Part shown: piece by piece, positions 43,890 to 53,004 of the stretch | Position numbering within the stretch: the first letter of the stretch is position 1 | Layout: each line of letters opens with the position of its first letter | Notes under the pieces: generated by a model | The model's input: only the letters and a program-made list of their open reading frames with translations | Told to the model about the DNA's origin: nothing | Databases searched by the model: none | Program-made: the position numbers and the translations under genes | Assembly (NCBI GenBank): GCA_965230245.1 | Contig: OZ246000.1 | Coordinates: 1,178,001-1,242,000, forward strand | Direction of reading: 5' to 3' | Origin: JAGNKE01 sp965230245 | GTDB taxonomy: Bacteria; Pseudomonadota; Alphaproteobacteria; Micavibrionales; Micavibrionaceae | DNA: 64,000 bases

Positions 43890-44630
43890 ATGGCTGACTT
43901 TAAGAAACCCGCTAATAATAATCCAAGCGTGGAGGCTGTATCCGGACCGAAAAAAACGGACACCGATAAAACTGAGAAAAAAATCGTGGCTGTTAAGTCG
44001 GAGAAGCCGGCCGAGCCGCAAAAAACAGAGAGTAGAGAAGAAGGGGCTAAAGCTGCAGAGCCGAAAAAGCCTGAAGCAAAAAAGCCAGTAAAGAAAGCTG
44101 CAACCCCTAAAACCAAGGCGAAGAAGGCCGCAGCAAAAAAGAAAGCGGCATCCAAGCCTAAGAAGACTGCAAGTAAGAAGGCAACAAGTAAGAAAGTTGT
44201 GTCCTTGCCTGCAAAAACGAAAACAGAAACTTTGGAGAAAACGAAAATGGCACAGAAAAATGCATCAACACCTTTTGACAGCTTTGCTAAAGACGCAGCT
44301 GACATGAGCCGCGAATACTCAGAGGCTTGTGTTAAGTCTAGCACAATCCTGATGAAGGGCATGGAAGACATCATGACAACAGCGATGTCTCTGGCTCAGA
44401 AATCTGCTGAAAAGCAAGCTCAGTTCATCAAGGAAGCAATGGGCAGCAAGACAATCAACGAATTTGCAGAAGTTCAGAACAAAGTTGCTCAGGCAAACTT
44501 CGATGACTTCATGGCAAGCGCGACAAAAATCACAGAACTGAGCACAAAAGTTCTGACTGAAAGCGCAGAGCCTGTAAACGCTCACTTCGGTAAAACAATC
44601 AAAAAAGCATCCGACTCAATAGCTGCTTAA
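43890..44630 (+). CDS. Phasin with N-terminal histone-H1-like tail
   Basis: 246 residues. Residues 20-118 are Lys/Ala/Pro-rich (many AAKKA and SKKAT units), like the C-terminal tail of histone H1 or PhaF. Residues 120-246 are a phasin domain (FDSFAKDAADMSREYSEACVKS, ILMKGMEDIMTTAMSLAQKSAEKQAQFIKEAMG), which coats polyhydroxyalkanoate granules. Known PhaF places the DNA-binding tail after the phasin part; here it comes before. An internal ATG (44247) with GGAG nine bases ahead would give the phasin part alone. Followed by a strong terminator. Confidence 0.87.
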   Translation: MADFKKPANNNPSVEAVSGPKKTDTDKTEKKIVAVKSEKPAEPQKTESREEGAKAAEPKKPEAKKPVKKAATPKTKAKKAAAKKKAASKPKKTASKKATSKKVVSLPAKTKTETLEKTKMAQKNASTPFDSFAKDAADMSREYSEACVKSSTILMKGMEDIMTTAMSLAQKSAEKQAQFIKEAMGSKTINEFAEVQNKVAQANFDDFMASATKITELSTKVLTESAEPVNAHFGKTIKKASDSIAA

Positions 44631-44656
44631 TTGTTCGCCGAAATCATAAAAATTTA

Positions 44657-44688
44657 AAACCCCGCTGATAAATATCGGCGGGGTTTTT
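44657..44688 (+). terminator. Terminator between phasin and RTX protease genes
   Basis: AAAACCCCGC and GCGGGGTTTTT flank a short AT-rich loop with an inner CGAT pair; A- and T-runs on both sides allow action in both directions between these convergent genes. Confidence 0.9.
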
Positions 44689-44722
44689 GCTTGTCTTTAG
44701 AAATACAGAAAAGCGCTTACAA

Positions 44723-47665
44723 CTAAACTGTCACCAGCGTGCCCGTGCTCTCGAGATCGGCCTCATCCGTCAGTCCTATAATTCCGCGCAAGACCGCAAA
44801 GGACACGAACTGATCCGCGCCGCCATCTTCATCCACGGCAACAAAACTATCCGTTCCGTCATCGGTAATCTGGACAAACTGGGTGATATCCTGTGATCCG
44901 TCGTACCCGCTCAAAATTGCGGAGATATCCAGCGTATCATTCTCCGCGAGATCAAAGTCACTGACTGAGTCTAGGGAGTCGTTCGGATCCAGAGTATCGA
45001 ATACAAAAACATCCGCGCCGTTGCCGCCGATCAACTGATCGTAACCGCTGCCGCCGTAAAGAGTATCGTCCCCGTTTTCGCCGCGAAGGTAATCATTCCC
45101 TGCGCCGCCGCGTAAACTATCGGCATAACGCGAGCCTGTCACCGCTTCGATATTGAACAGCGTATCGCCTTCCGCATCGCCGCCCGTATTCACATTTGTC
45201 TCGAGATTAATATTCACGCCTGAACCTGAACGGGTATAACGTGCATAATCCCATCCGTCGCCGCCGTCGATGATATCCGCGCCGCCGTCTCCTTCGAGGA
45301 TGTCCTTACCTGCCATCCCGTACAGCGCGTTGTCCTCCGCATCACCGTAGAGCCAGTCACGCCCGGAGGACAAATCCGCGCCGATAATATTTTCGATGGA
45401 AATAAGCGTATCGCCTTCCGCATCACCGCCCGTGGCCGTGCCGTTTTGCAGGTCGACACGAATATCCGCTGAAGAGGCGCTATAGTCAACGGTATCACTG
45501 CCGCCCAGCCCGTCAAACGTATCAATCGCAGTCGTCCCGAGGAACGTATCATCGCCGCCCGTAGCGCCGCTTCCACCCGCAATTAAAGCCTCCAGCTCGG
45601 CCAGTGTCATATCCGCAAACCCGTCAAAGGCAAAAAATTCGATCAAGTTGATATCATTAAATGTAATCTTGTTGGTCGTGCCGACAATGCCGATTTCATT
45701 CCCTGAAACATAGAGATCGGTCGGCGCATAAGCGGCATCAAAGACCAGCCTGTCCGTGCCCGTCGTTTCGGATATCACCTTGGAATCAGAGCCGTAAATA
45801 TAGGTATCGTCCCCGCCTTGGCCAATCAACTGATCAAACCCCCCAAGCCCGTCCAGCGTGTCGTTCCCGTTCCCGCCGTAAAACGTGTCGTTATTGGCTG
45901 ACCCCGTAAAGAAGTCATTATGTGAAGATCCCGTAACGGCTTCGATGTTATATAGCAGATCGCCCTGCGCATCGCCGCCCGTATTCACATTCGTATCCAG
46001 ATTGATCGTCACGCCAGAGCTAGAGCGGGTGTAGCGGGCGTTATCCCATCCTGTTCCACCGTCAATCTCATCAGCGCCGCCATCCCCTTCAAGAATGTCA
46101 TTCCCGCCAAGGCCGCTGATAATATTGGCTTGCGCATCCCCATAAAAAATATCGCGTGACGCGCTTCCGGTTAGATTTTCAATGGAGATCAGCGTATCGC
46201 CCTGCGCGAACCCCTGACTGGCTGTTCCGTTTTGTAAATCAACACGAACGCCGCTGGTTGAGTTGCTGTAATCAACCGTATCGCTGCCGTCCCCTCCGTC
46301 AAAGCTTTCCGCCGCATTGGTTGCAACAAAGACATCATCCGTCACAACACCGAAATTAATCAACTCCGTAAGGGTCATTGCGGCAAACCCGTCAAAGGCA
46401 AAAAACTCGATCAGGTTGATATCATTAAACGCAATACTGTTCGCACTGCTTGCCAACGTAATAAGATCGCCCGTCACACTCGCATCCAGAGGATGCCAGA
46501 GCGCATCAAAACGAACGGTATCCATGCCCGTCGTCTCGGTGACGTCATCCTGCCCGCTCGTAAAGACATAAACATCATCCCCGCCATAGCCGAAATAATC
46601 GTCATTCCCACCGTTGCCTTGCAAGGTATTGGAGAGCGCATTCCCGTAAAGCGTATCATTCCCCGCACCTGTGGTCGCGTTTTCAATCTCCGCGCCGTAT
46701 GCGATGGCCACATTCTCAGTATTCAAAATCGAACTATACGCGCCCTCATCCAGCCTGATTGTCACAGCCGAAGAAATCGCACTCGTATCAAACGTGTCAT
46801 TGCCGCCGCCGTCCCAAATCGTCATCGGCGTACCGTCGGTAAAGGTGTGAACCGTATCGCTGTCATTAAAGCCGGTATTCGCCCCGTAAACCTCCTGCAA
46901 CGCGGCGATATCATAAAGCATATAGGTCTCCGCGCTTTGAGAGGAGCCCCAAGGCGTGCGGTTATAGGCCATCACAGAATATTGCTCGGTATTTTCATCC
47001 CCCGTCAGATTGGCCGTAAACGTGTGTTGTAGACCGAGCGCATGCCCGATCTCGTGCATCAGGGCATAAAACCCGTAGCCGCCCGGTGTGACATTCTGCA
47101 TTTGCGCGGCACTGTCCAGATTCATCCAGACATCGCCGCCCACATCCCCCTGATCGGGGTAATAAGCCCACGCATCGGGGCTGGAGGAAAATGTCGTCAA
47201 CCAGGCCTGCCCGAACGTGATATCGCCGATCCCGCTCGTGTCTTCGGTAAAGGTCAGATTGGTAAATGTTTCGATCATATCGAAAACATCACGCGCTGCA
47301 TCCTCCATCGCTGCCGTATAGGGCTGGAATAGGGTGCGCTCCTGCGCATTCGACGCATAATAAGACGGCACACTGCTCAGAAAACTATACGTCACATTCA
47401 CGCCGACACCGCCGCCCGGCCCCCATTCAAGCCCGGTATTCAGCTCATTGGCATTGTTCAGCCCGATGGATGGAGGCGTATATTCTCCCCCGCCGCCCGG
47501 CAACACGGCAAAATCTTTCAGGTAAACGTCCTGCTGCTCGAAACTTTGCGGGTCATATTTGCCGCTCTGACATAATGAACACCCGCACCCGCCCGTTACA
47601 TTCAGGGTCATGGTGGAATCTGTGTCCGCTAGGCTGCCGCTCGGGCCGTTCAATGAAAGTGTCAT
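44723..47665 (-). CDS. Serralysin-type M10 metalloprotease with RTX repeats
   Basis: 980 residues, secreted by a type I system. The protease domain (about 85-280) has HEIGHALGLQH as zinc site and SVMAYN as Met-turn. Downstream are many Ca-binding RTX nonapeptides (GGNGNDTLDG, GGAGNDYLRG). The final ~100 residues (DVFVFDTLDPNDS...ESTGTLVTV) form a type I secretion target domain. No N-terminal signal peptide, as expected for this pathway. About 260 residues of the RTX region occur twice (see repeat). No ABC exporter genes adjoin it. It could digest host or prey proteins. Confidence 0.93.
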   Translation of the reverse strand: MTLSLNGPSGSLADTDSTMTLNVTGGCGCSLCQSGKYDPQSFEQQDVYLKDFAVLPGGGGEYTPPSIGLNNANELNTGLEWGPGGGVGVNVTYSFLSSVPSYYASNAQERTLFQPYTAAMEDAARDVFDMIETFTNLTFTEDTSGIGDITFGQAWLTTFSSSPDAWAYYPDQGDVGGDVWMNLDSAAQMQNVTPGGYGFYALMHEIGHALGLQHTFTANLTGDENTEQYSVMAYNRTPWGSSQSAETYMLYDIAALQEVYGANTGFNDSDTVHTFTDGTPMTIWDGGGNDTFDTSAISSAVTIRLDEGAYSSILNTENVAIAYGAEIENATTGAGNDTLYGNALSNTLQGNGGNDDYFGYGGDDVYVFTSGQDDVTETTGMDTVRFDALWHPLDASVTGDLITLASSANSIAFNDINLIEFFAFDGFAAMTLTELINFGVVTDDVFVATNAAESFDGGDGSDTVDYSNSTSGVRVDLQNGTASQGFAQGDTLISIENLTGSASRDIFYGDAQANIISGLGGNDILEGDGGADEIDGGTGWDNARYTRSSSGVTINLDTNVNTGGDAQGDLLYNIEAVTGSSHNDFFTGSANNDTFYGGNGNDTLDGLGGFDQLIGQGGDDTYIYGSDSKVISETTGTDRLVFDAAYAPTDLYVSGNEIGIVGTTNKITFNDINLIEFFAFDGFADMTLAELEALIAGGSGATGGDDTFLGTTAIDTFDGLGGSDTVDYSASSADIRVDLQNGTATGGDAEGDTLISIENIIGADLSSGRDWLYGDAEDNALYGMAGKDILEGDGGADIIDGGDGWDYARYTRSGSGVNINLETNVNTGGDAEGDTLFNIEAVTGSRYADSLRGGAGNDYLRGENGDDTLYGGSGYDQLIGGNGADVFVFDTLDPNDSLDSVSDFDLAENDTLDISAILSGYDGSQDITQFVQITDDGTDSFVAVDEDGGADQFVSFAVLRGIIGLTDEADLESTGTLVTV
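45120..46640 (-). repeat. Internal tandem duplication in the RTX region
   Basis: Two copies of one ~256-265-residue unit. Anchor phrases FNDINLIEFFAFDGFA recur exactly, 768 bases apart; SDTVDYS, VRVDLQNGTA, ILEGDGGAD and NVNTGGDA also recur in order, with a small indel making the spacing 795 bases at the latter. Confidence 0.85.
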
Positions 47666-47930
47666 GGCATTAAAACTCCAAAATATCGGTTCGGGAATGA
47701 TATACGCCCGATATGCAAAACTCAGACCAGTAGAAAACCATGATTACAGAAAATAATCTAGAAAAAGAGTTTTTTGCTCTTTTGGATTTAAACGATAAAA
47801 AAGAAATTGGCTTGGCTGTATATTTTCTGTCTCACCCGATGGAATCTTACCTCTATTCCTCAGCTTCACTGTGACAAGTGTATTATCTTACAGTACATTC
47901 ATGGCAAGAATTCAAATTTGAGGCTTTAAT

Positions 47931-48486
47931 ATGAATAACCTAACTCCGCCAGTGGTCTGCGTGTGCCTATTTTTAATCTTGGGTATGTTGATCACACCCC
48001 GAGTAATCTATGCGGAAAATCCTGAGATGACAGAGCCCTTAAGCGCTCTGCAAGAAGTGGAAAAGCAGATTAATGTTGAGGAAGACACGGAAGATCCTTT
48101 GCATCGTTGGAGGCGACTTCAGGAAGAACGCGTCATGCGCGAAATGCAAGAAACACCGGTGTCTGCCTGTGTTGGGGCACTTATCAGAACAGGGAAATGC
48201 ATTAAACAGGGTTTGCTATATGTTTTGGGATATAACACCTCTCAAGTATTGCGAAGGACATAAAGATAAGGCCATTCTTCTTGATACAGTTGCAGATGTT
48301 TTGCGTGATGCTTTAAAAATGGACAACATCGCTTGCCTCGAAAGTGCCCTCCATGGGCTGGGTCATCTGGTTTACTACTATCCGAAAGCATCTGATATGA
48401 TTCAATCATTCATAGACAGCTCAGGGCAAACTGACCCGCGCCTTCTGAATTATGCCAAGGCTGCTAAAACTGGATGTATCCAGTAA
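47931..48486 (+). pseudogene. Secreted HEAT-like protein gene split by a frameshift
   Basis: The first frame starts after GAGG with a signal peptide (VCVCLFLILGMLITPRVIYA) and runs to LIRTGKCIKQGLLY before ending at a stop. The next frame carries WDITPLKYCEGHKDKAILLD, then LESALHGLGHLVYYYP and NYAKAAKTGCIQ, matching a known C-terminal pattern of small bacterial proteins (ALHGLGH...YA..A..GCVQ). Dropping one base near the T4 at 48223-48226 joins the two into about 184 residues. Sequencing error or recent decay; function unknown. Confidence 0.6.
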
Positions 48487-48527
48487 AATGGTCTGCGCAT
48501 GAACTCAAATATGGGGCTTGAGCATAA

Positions 48528-50033
48528 CTAGTTGTCATGGTCGAAAACATTGATATTTCCACCGTGCCGGTATGCCTGTGCTGCTTCTTCTACAAGCGCA
48601 ATGTTCATTGCCAGTGCGTCTTTGCCAATATAAATGGGCATTTCTTCTATAACATGATCAGGTAATTGCGCTGAGGCAAACGGCATGATGTCTTCGATTG
48701 CTTGTTCATATTGCTCTACCAGGCTGTTGAAAAAATGTGATGAAAGGCCGATGTCAAAGAGACCCTCATCTCTTATCGCTCTGTATCGTTCTGCATCATC
48801 TTTATCGAGGTGATTATCACGAATTTTGCGAACCATTGCCTGTGTTAAATATAATGGCGCACGATCCTCACCCATTCTGGTGTCAAAAGCCAGGCGCAAT
48901 GGATACATTTTATCTTCTGTAATCAGGCTGTATGCACATGATGCCTTGGCCATTCCTTTATGGCCTGTAGGCACTGACTCCCGCATGGAAAAATCATTCG
49001 GGTGAACAATTACCGTACTAGGCCCTTGGTCCCCTTGGTATACATTTGATGATATGATGTTGACATCATACGCGGCCATTGCTTTGATAACTTTTACCAA
49101 GTTTTCGACTGATTTAATGTCTTGGTCAAAACGTGCACCGAGAATACGTGCTTCTTTATGACCGTCAGGTAAGTTTTCAAAGATCTGGTCAATTGACTCT
49201 GCGTCTGTTTCGTAATCAATGTGGGCGAGTGCGACAACAGGGCGTTCAAGATTGCCGTCTGCTCCACAACTGCGCACTATTAATGTTACGCACTGGCTGA
49301 CATTGTCTGTGCCAATGTTTTTCCCGTCAGAAATACCGATTTCTTTTTGTTCCACGCGAAGAGCGGTGTTGTCGAGTTCACCCTGGATACGTCTGGAGCT
49401 GCGTAGCAATTCTGCTGATTCTGGTTTTAGTCGATTGTAATATTGAGATTCCCTGGCGTTGTTCTCTTCTTCGGATAATTCTACTACCGGGTATTCACGA
49501 TAAGCCAGTACGGTTTCAGCAATAGCATTGTAACGTTTATCCCGATCACGATAAGAAAAATCTTCGTGCCCTTGCTGATCATGCAATTGGATTGCTTTAT
49601 CGTAATATTTGATCGCCTTTTCAGATAGAAACTCATTATCTGTAAAAATATTTTGCGGAAAATAAATGTAACTTTGAGCAGCAAGTGAATACATATTTGC
49701 AGCTTGCTTCATAAGGCTCATGGCTTCATATTGTTCTGCGGCTGCGACGTAATGATCTATCGATTTTTGCAGATGCTCGAAGTCGCCGGTTCTTGCAAAC
49801 TCATTAGCTGCGTCATAAGCGGCTTGCTCATCTTCGGCTGCAGGTGAAACTAGCTCATAGTCTAATGGTGTTGTTATACGTGCTCGACTAGCCAGATTTC
49901 CAGGCAATGCTTTTATTTTAAACAGAATGTCTTCGTCAGTCGCGTTATGGGGATCAAATGCTTCGCCCCCAACGGTCAACTTGCTAGGTGCTCCATTGTT
50001 CCAAACGGACTGTAAATCTTCATCTCTATGCAT
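48528..50033 (-). CDS. TPR-like protein with possible CheD/NTAN1-type deamidase domain
   Basis: 501 residues, no signal peptide. Residues 70-160 are helical repeats of TPR/SNAP kind (YVAAAEQYEAMSLMKQAANM, EKAIKYYDKAIQLHDQ). Residues 240-360 resemble CheD/NTAN1 amidohydrolases in pattern: Cys248 in VSQCVTLIV (compare LGSCVAV), His271 in VALAHIDYE (compare GMAHxxLP), ARILGARFDQDIKSVENLVKVI, and TVIVHPND. The rest (360-501) is unassigned. Divergent from the next gene and AT-richer than core genes. Deamidases are common effectors, so that is one possibility; without alignment this remains a weak assignment. Confidence 0.5.
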   Translation of the reverse strand: MHRDEDLQSVWNNGAPSKLTVGGEAFDPHNATDEDILFKIKALPGNLASRARITTPLDYELVSPAAEDEQAAYDAANEFARTGDFEHLQKSIDHYVAAAEQYEAMSLMKQAANMYSLAAQSYIYFPQNIFTDNEFLSEKAIKYYDKAIQLHDQQGHEDFSYRDRDKRYNAIAETVLAYREYPVVELSEEENNARESQYYNRLKPESAELLRSSRRIQGELDNTALRVEQKEIGISDGKNIGTDNVSQCVTLIVRSCGADGNLERPVVALAHIDYETDAESIDQIFENLPDGHKEARILGARFDQDIKSVENLVKVIKAMAAYDVNIISSNVYQGDQGPSTVIVHPNDFSMRESVPTGHKGMAKASCAYSLITEDKMYPLRLAFDTRMGEDRAPLYLTQAMVRKIRDNHLDKDDAERYRAIRDEGLFDIGLSSHFFNSLVEQYEQAIEDIMPFASAQLPDHVIEEMPIYIGKDALAMNIALVEEAAQAYRHGGNINVFDHDN

Positions 50034-50312
50034 TAAACCAACTTTTACTTAAGTACTTATATTACGCAATTGCTGCTCATTTTAGATTAAGCGGACGTCA
50101 TAACAAAAATATATGTAAAAGGCTATAATTATGCCGCTAACATTAAAAAACTACCAATGTGTAATAATGAGATTAATATGATCTAGTCCAGTAAATATAA
50201 TATGAAAGTTAAGGCAATTTTATGTGCAGTTGAAAAAGTAGATTTTTTTATATTAAAACAGGATAATAAACTAAGAAAATACATAGCCTTACAATAAAGT
50301 GCAGGAGGGTGG

Positions 50313-51503
50313 ATGAGTTTTTCTAATGATTTTAAAGGATTACAACAAACGCAACCTTCTGTGAAAGACGCAGATGCGGTTTCAGATGTGGATGCACGAA
50401 TTGATAGCATGGTTCAAGCCATTGAAAAAAATACAACAATTGTTGCTAACGCTGTTGTAGCACGGAAGCAACATGGAGGTCCTGGGCCAAAAGTGATGTT
50501 AGGTGTGGGGGAGTTGCATGAGGACGGTCTTCATGTGATACAGCAAATCAGTATCTTGGATGCACTTCAGAAAGCTGGGCTTTATTGTGCTACAGCTTTA
50601 GAATGGCCTGCGAATAATATTGATCTGCATATTGAAGAAATCTTCAAACCGGAAACAACTGATAAGGCCGGTTTAATTGGCATGCTTGGGGCTGAGGGGA
50701 ACAGTGAATTACGTAACAACCTGTCTGCTGACACAACGCCTATACGTTCTGCTAACGCACGTTTGACCCGTGCACTGCTGCACGAATTTATGGATAGTCG
50801 TAATATACCTGCATTTTGTACTGATGCACCACGCGACTGGGATTTGTTTATACAAAACCAAAGAAAATTTCAGCATCTGCATATAGATGACCCGAAGGTT
50901 GCTGAGGCGGTAAAAGAAGCGATGGGACTTTTAAACTTCCCTGATGATCCTTCGTCAGTTCAGCCGATAGATTCCCTAAGGCAGTTGGGTATGCTGGCTC
51001 GCAATATTTATATCATCAATGAGGCAGAAAGGATCCTTAAAGAACACCTGGAGATAGATGTCGTTTTAATCGAGGCGGGGCGGGCGCATGTAACAGGAAA
51101 TGATACATTAAAGCCAGAGCCAAGTCCTTATGAACATAGTATGAGCAACATTGTCGCAAAACGTTCAGAGCATGTATTTGTGGGTGCTCCTTTGTATTCA
51201 TCTCAGGTAGATAGGGCGAATAACACATCTCCGCAGGCGTTGGCAGACCCTCAAATACTCATCCTTGATTATCTGGAGAAAACACCATTTAATACGAACT
51301 CATCTAAAGCGTCTGATTTAAATGAGGCATTGCAGGTGCAGGCTCTGGCGGCTTACTTTCCTTTTATTGGTGAGACCCTGAGTGGTCGGACTCCTTTGGA
51401 GTTGTATGACGAGCGTAAGGAAGCCCTCAAAAATGATTTGCGTGATTTGCGTGATAATAACGGGTTTACATTCGCTGAACCTGATCCTTATATCCCCACA
51501 TGA
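50313..51503 (+). CDS. ChaN/TIKI/EreA-superfamily-like protein
   Basis: 396 residues, no signal peptide. VMLGVGELHEDGLHVIQQISI with G66-E67-L68-H69 and H74 followed by E97 in ATALEWP, and later VVLIEAGRAHVTG (H259), resemble the GExH and GxGH metal/heme motifs of ChaN, EreA and TIKI proteins. Members are heme-binding lipoproteins, esterases or proteases. Start after GGAGGG ribosome site. Divergent from the deamidase-like gene across an AT-rich 279-base spacer, likely holding both promoters. AT-rich; function open. Confidence 0.5.
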   Translation: MSFSNDFKGLQQTQPSVKDADAVSDVDARIDSMVQAIEKNTTIVANAVVARKQHGGPGPKVMLGVGELHEDGLHVIQQISILDALQKAGLYCATALEWPANNIDLHIEEIFKPETTDKAGLIGMLGAEGNSELRNNLSADTTPIRSANARLTRALLHEFMDSRNIPAFCTDAPRDWDLFIQNQRKFQHLHIDDPKVAEAVKEAMGLLNFPDDPSSVQPIDSLRQLGMLARNIYIINEAERILKEHLEIDVVLIEAGRAHVTGNDTLKPEPSPYEHSMSNIVAKRSEHVFVGAPLYSSQVDRANNTSPQALADPQILILDYLEKTPFNTNSSKASDLNEALQVQALAAYFPFIGETLSGRTPLELYDERKEALKNDLRDLRDNNGFTFAEPDPYIPT

Positions 51504-51662
51504 TAGTGTTTTATTGCGTTTATCGGTTTATAATTAAGGGCAAAGCCGTGAACAGTCCGGCAGCGAGAGCTAGATAAGCAATTGATAAAACATAAAGCAT
51601 GGCCAAAGCCTTAAAAAATGAACCGCCTATGAAAGACGGCCCACCATAGTTATCTTTGTTAT

Positions 51663-52016
51663 TTATACAGTCACCAACTGACCGTTCGTTGCCAGATCAT
51701 CGACATCGGTCAATCCGGTGCGATTATCAATCAGAGCGATGGCCACGAAGTTATCGCCGCCGCCGTCAATGTCGATGGACAAGGTGCTATCCGTGCCGTC
51801 ATCGGTGATTTGCACAAAATCGGTCAGCGCATCATTAAGCGGATCATAGGCCGCCAGCACGTCGGAGATATCAATCGTATCGTAATAGGTGCTGAAGTCT
51901 GTGATTGTATCGACCGCATCAAAACTGCTATCCGCGCTGAAGGCGAAGGTATCGTAACCGCCACCACCGGTCAGGGTATTGGATTTGTCAGACCCGAAAC
52001 CGCAGAACCGATAAAT
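51663..52016 (-). pseudogene. Remnant of an RTX type I-secreted protein (C-terminus)
   Basis: An open frame with no start, beginning after a stop codon, encodes NTLTGGGGYDTFAFSADSS ... DTIDISDVLAAYDP and ends QLVTV. It matches the last ~100 residues of the RTX protease upstream (VQITDDGTDS, ending TLVTV). Only the last RTX repeat and the secretion target domain remain; the body is missing. A GTG inside could start a 65-residue peptide but this is unlikely. The sequence from here to 52.2 kb holds only broken coding fragments. Confidence 0.75.
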
Positions 52017-52214
52017 TTATGTACAGATTTCTCATGCGCCGTTTCAGATTTAGGCGGTGCGGAGGAAGTCCCCGCTACAAAACTTGAAACCGGCACGTCT
52101 TTCACAGCAATCGGCGCGTTTAAAGCATAAATTCCACACACGACTGTCACGAAGAGACGTCAATCTCATTGTAATAAAGCCATAATAAGCTGCATGTTTT
52201 GACTCTAATTGAAC

Positions 52215-52919
52215 CTAAGGGCCTCTCGGAGCTGGATCACCGGAAGGAGACCAGTCTGGCCCTTCGGAATTAGATCCTATCTTACCTTCGGGGTCATCAT
52301 CCCAGAATGCAGGGCTTGTGCGCCCGGCTGCAAGATCACGCGTATCAATGTGGGTGTTTGTATCAACATCATAGTTGCCAAGCCCCCTCACACCGGGGAT
52401 ACCTTGCCAGATCGTCTGAGTAACTTCACGTGTTGGCACAGCGGCTCCATTCGTATCAATCGGCCTCACGTCAAGAGCCTTACCCAAATTATGCTGGGAA
52501 AGGCTGACCGTGCTCTCCAGAAGTGCTGCTGTATCCGGGTGGCGATATCCCGAGATTATATCAAATCGTTCAATGAGCGCACTACCCTCGGAGGCAAGCT
52601 GTGCATTCATCATATCTTTTAGCGTAAACAAGTTATCAATAAGTCTGGTGTCCATGTCACCATCACCGTCATTATCATAGTCGAGATCAAAAACCCGATT
52701 ACCATAGGTATGTGTTTCTGGCACGCTCTCGTCCCTTCGCCAGTCTCTCGTAAACTCGTCAAATTGATCACCAAGGTCTGTAAACGGAACATCCGCAGCA
52801 TTCGTTCCCGGCGGCAAAAACTTCGCCGCATAGCCGCTCGGCTGAGAAGGATCGATCGCAATGACCAGCTCTTCATCGTTATGAATATTTCTCAAGTGAA
52901 TGTCGTCAGCCACAACCAC
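52215..52919 (-). CDS. M15-type (YcbK/DUF882-like) peptidase
   Basis: 234 residues, no signal peptide. ISGYRHPDTAALLE, then SQHNLGKALDVRP and NTHIDTRD give the zinc ligands H143, D150 and H190 of peptidase M15 enzymes that cut peptidoglycan cross-links. A DLDYDNDGDGDMD stretch (78-90) resembles a calcium loop. The C-terminus is Pro/Gly/Ser-rich. Lack of a signal peptide suggests export by another route (phage endolysin-like, secretion-system substrate) or a missed start. It sits beside the RTX remnant. Confidence 0.75.
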   Translation of the reverse strand: MVVADDIHLRNIHNDEELVIAIDPSQPSGYAAKFLPPGTNAADVPFTDLGDQFDEFTRDWRRDESVPETHTYGNRVFDLDYDNDGDGDMDTRLIDNLFTLKDMMNAQLASEGSALIERFDIISGYRHPDTAALLESTVSLSQHNLGKALDVRPIDTNGAAVPTREVTQTIWQGIPGVRGLGNYDVDTNTHIDTRDLAAGRTSPAFWDDDPEGKIGSNSEGPDWSPSGDPAPRGP

Positions 52920-53004
52920 ACAACCCTTTTATTCTTTTTAAATACGGCAACTCCGCCCATTTTATCTGCAAATACTAATTTAAGCAAGAAAACTGCGGCA
53001 TATG

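Noticed and set aside
45000..46800. Repeated GGCGGC-rich blocks that could look like a CRISPR or DNA repeat array
   Set aside because: They are coding RTX nonapeptides and a protein-level duplication; there are no uniform repeats with spacers.
46493..47032. Plus-strand Arg/Ile-rich frame of 179 codons
   Set aside because: Antisense to the protease domain of the RTX gene, whose zinc site and Met-turn are intact.
51810..52130. Plus-strand frame of 106 codons over the RTX remnant
   Set aside because: Its first part mirrors the RTX remnant; only the last ~25 codons could be a relic, with no start or family support.
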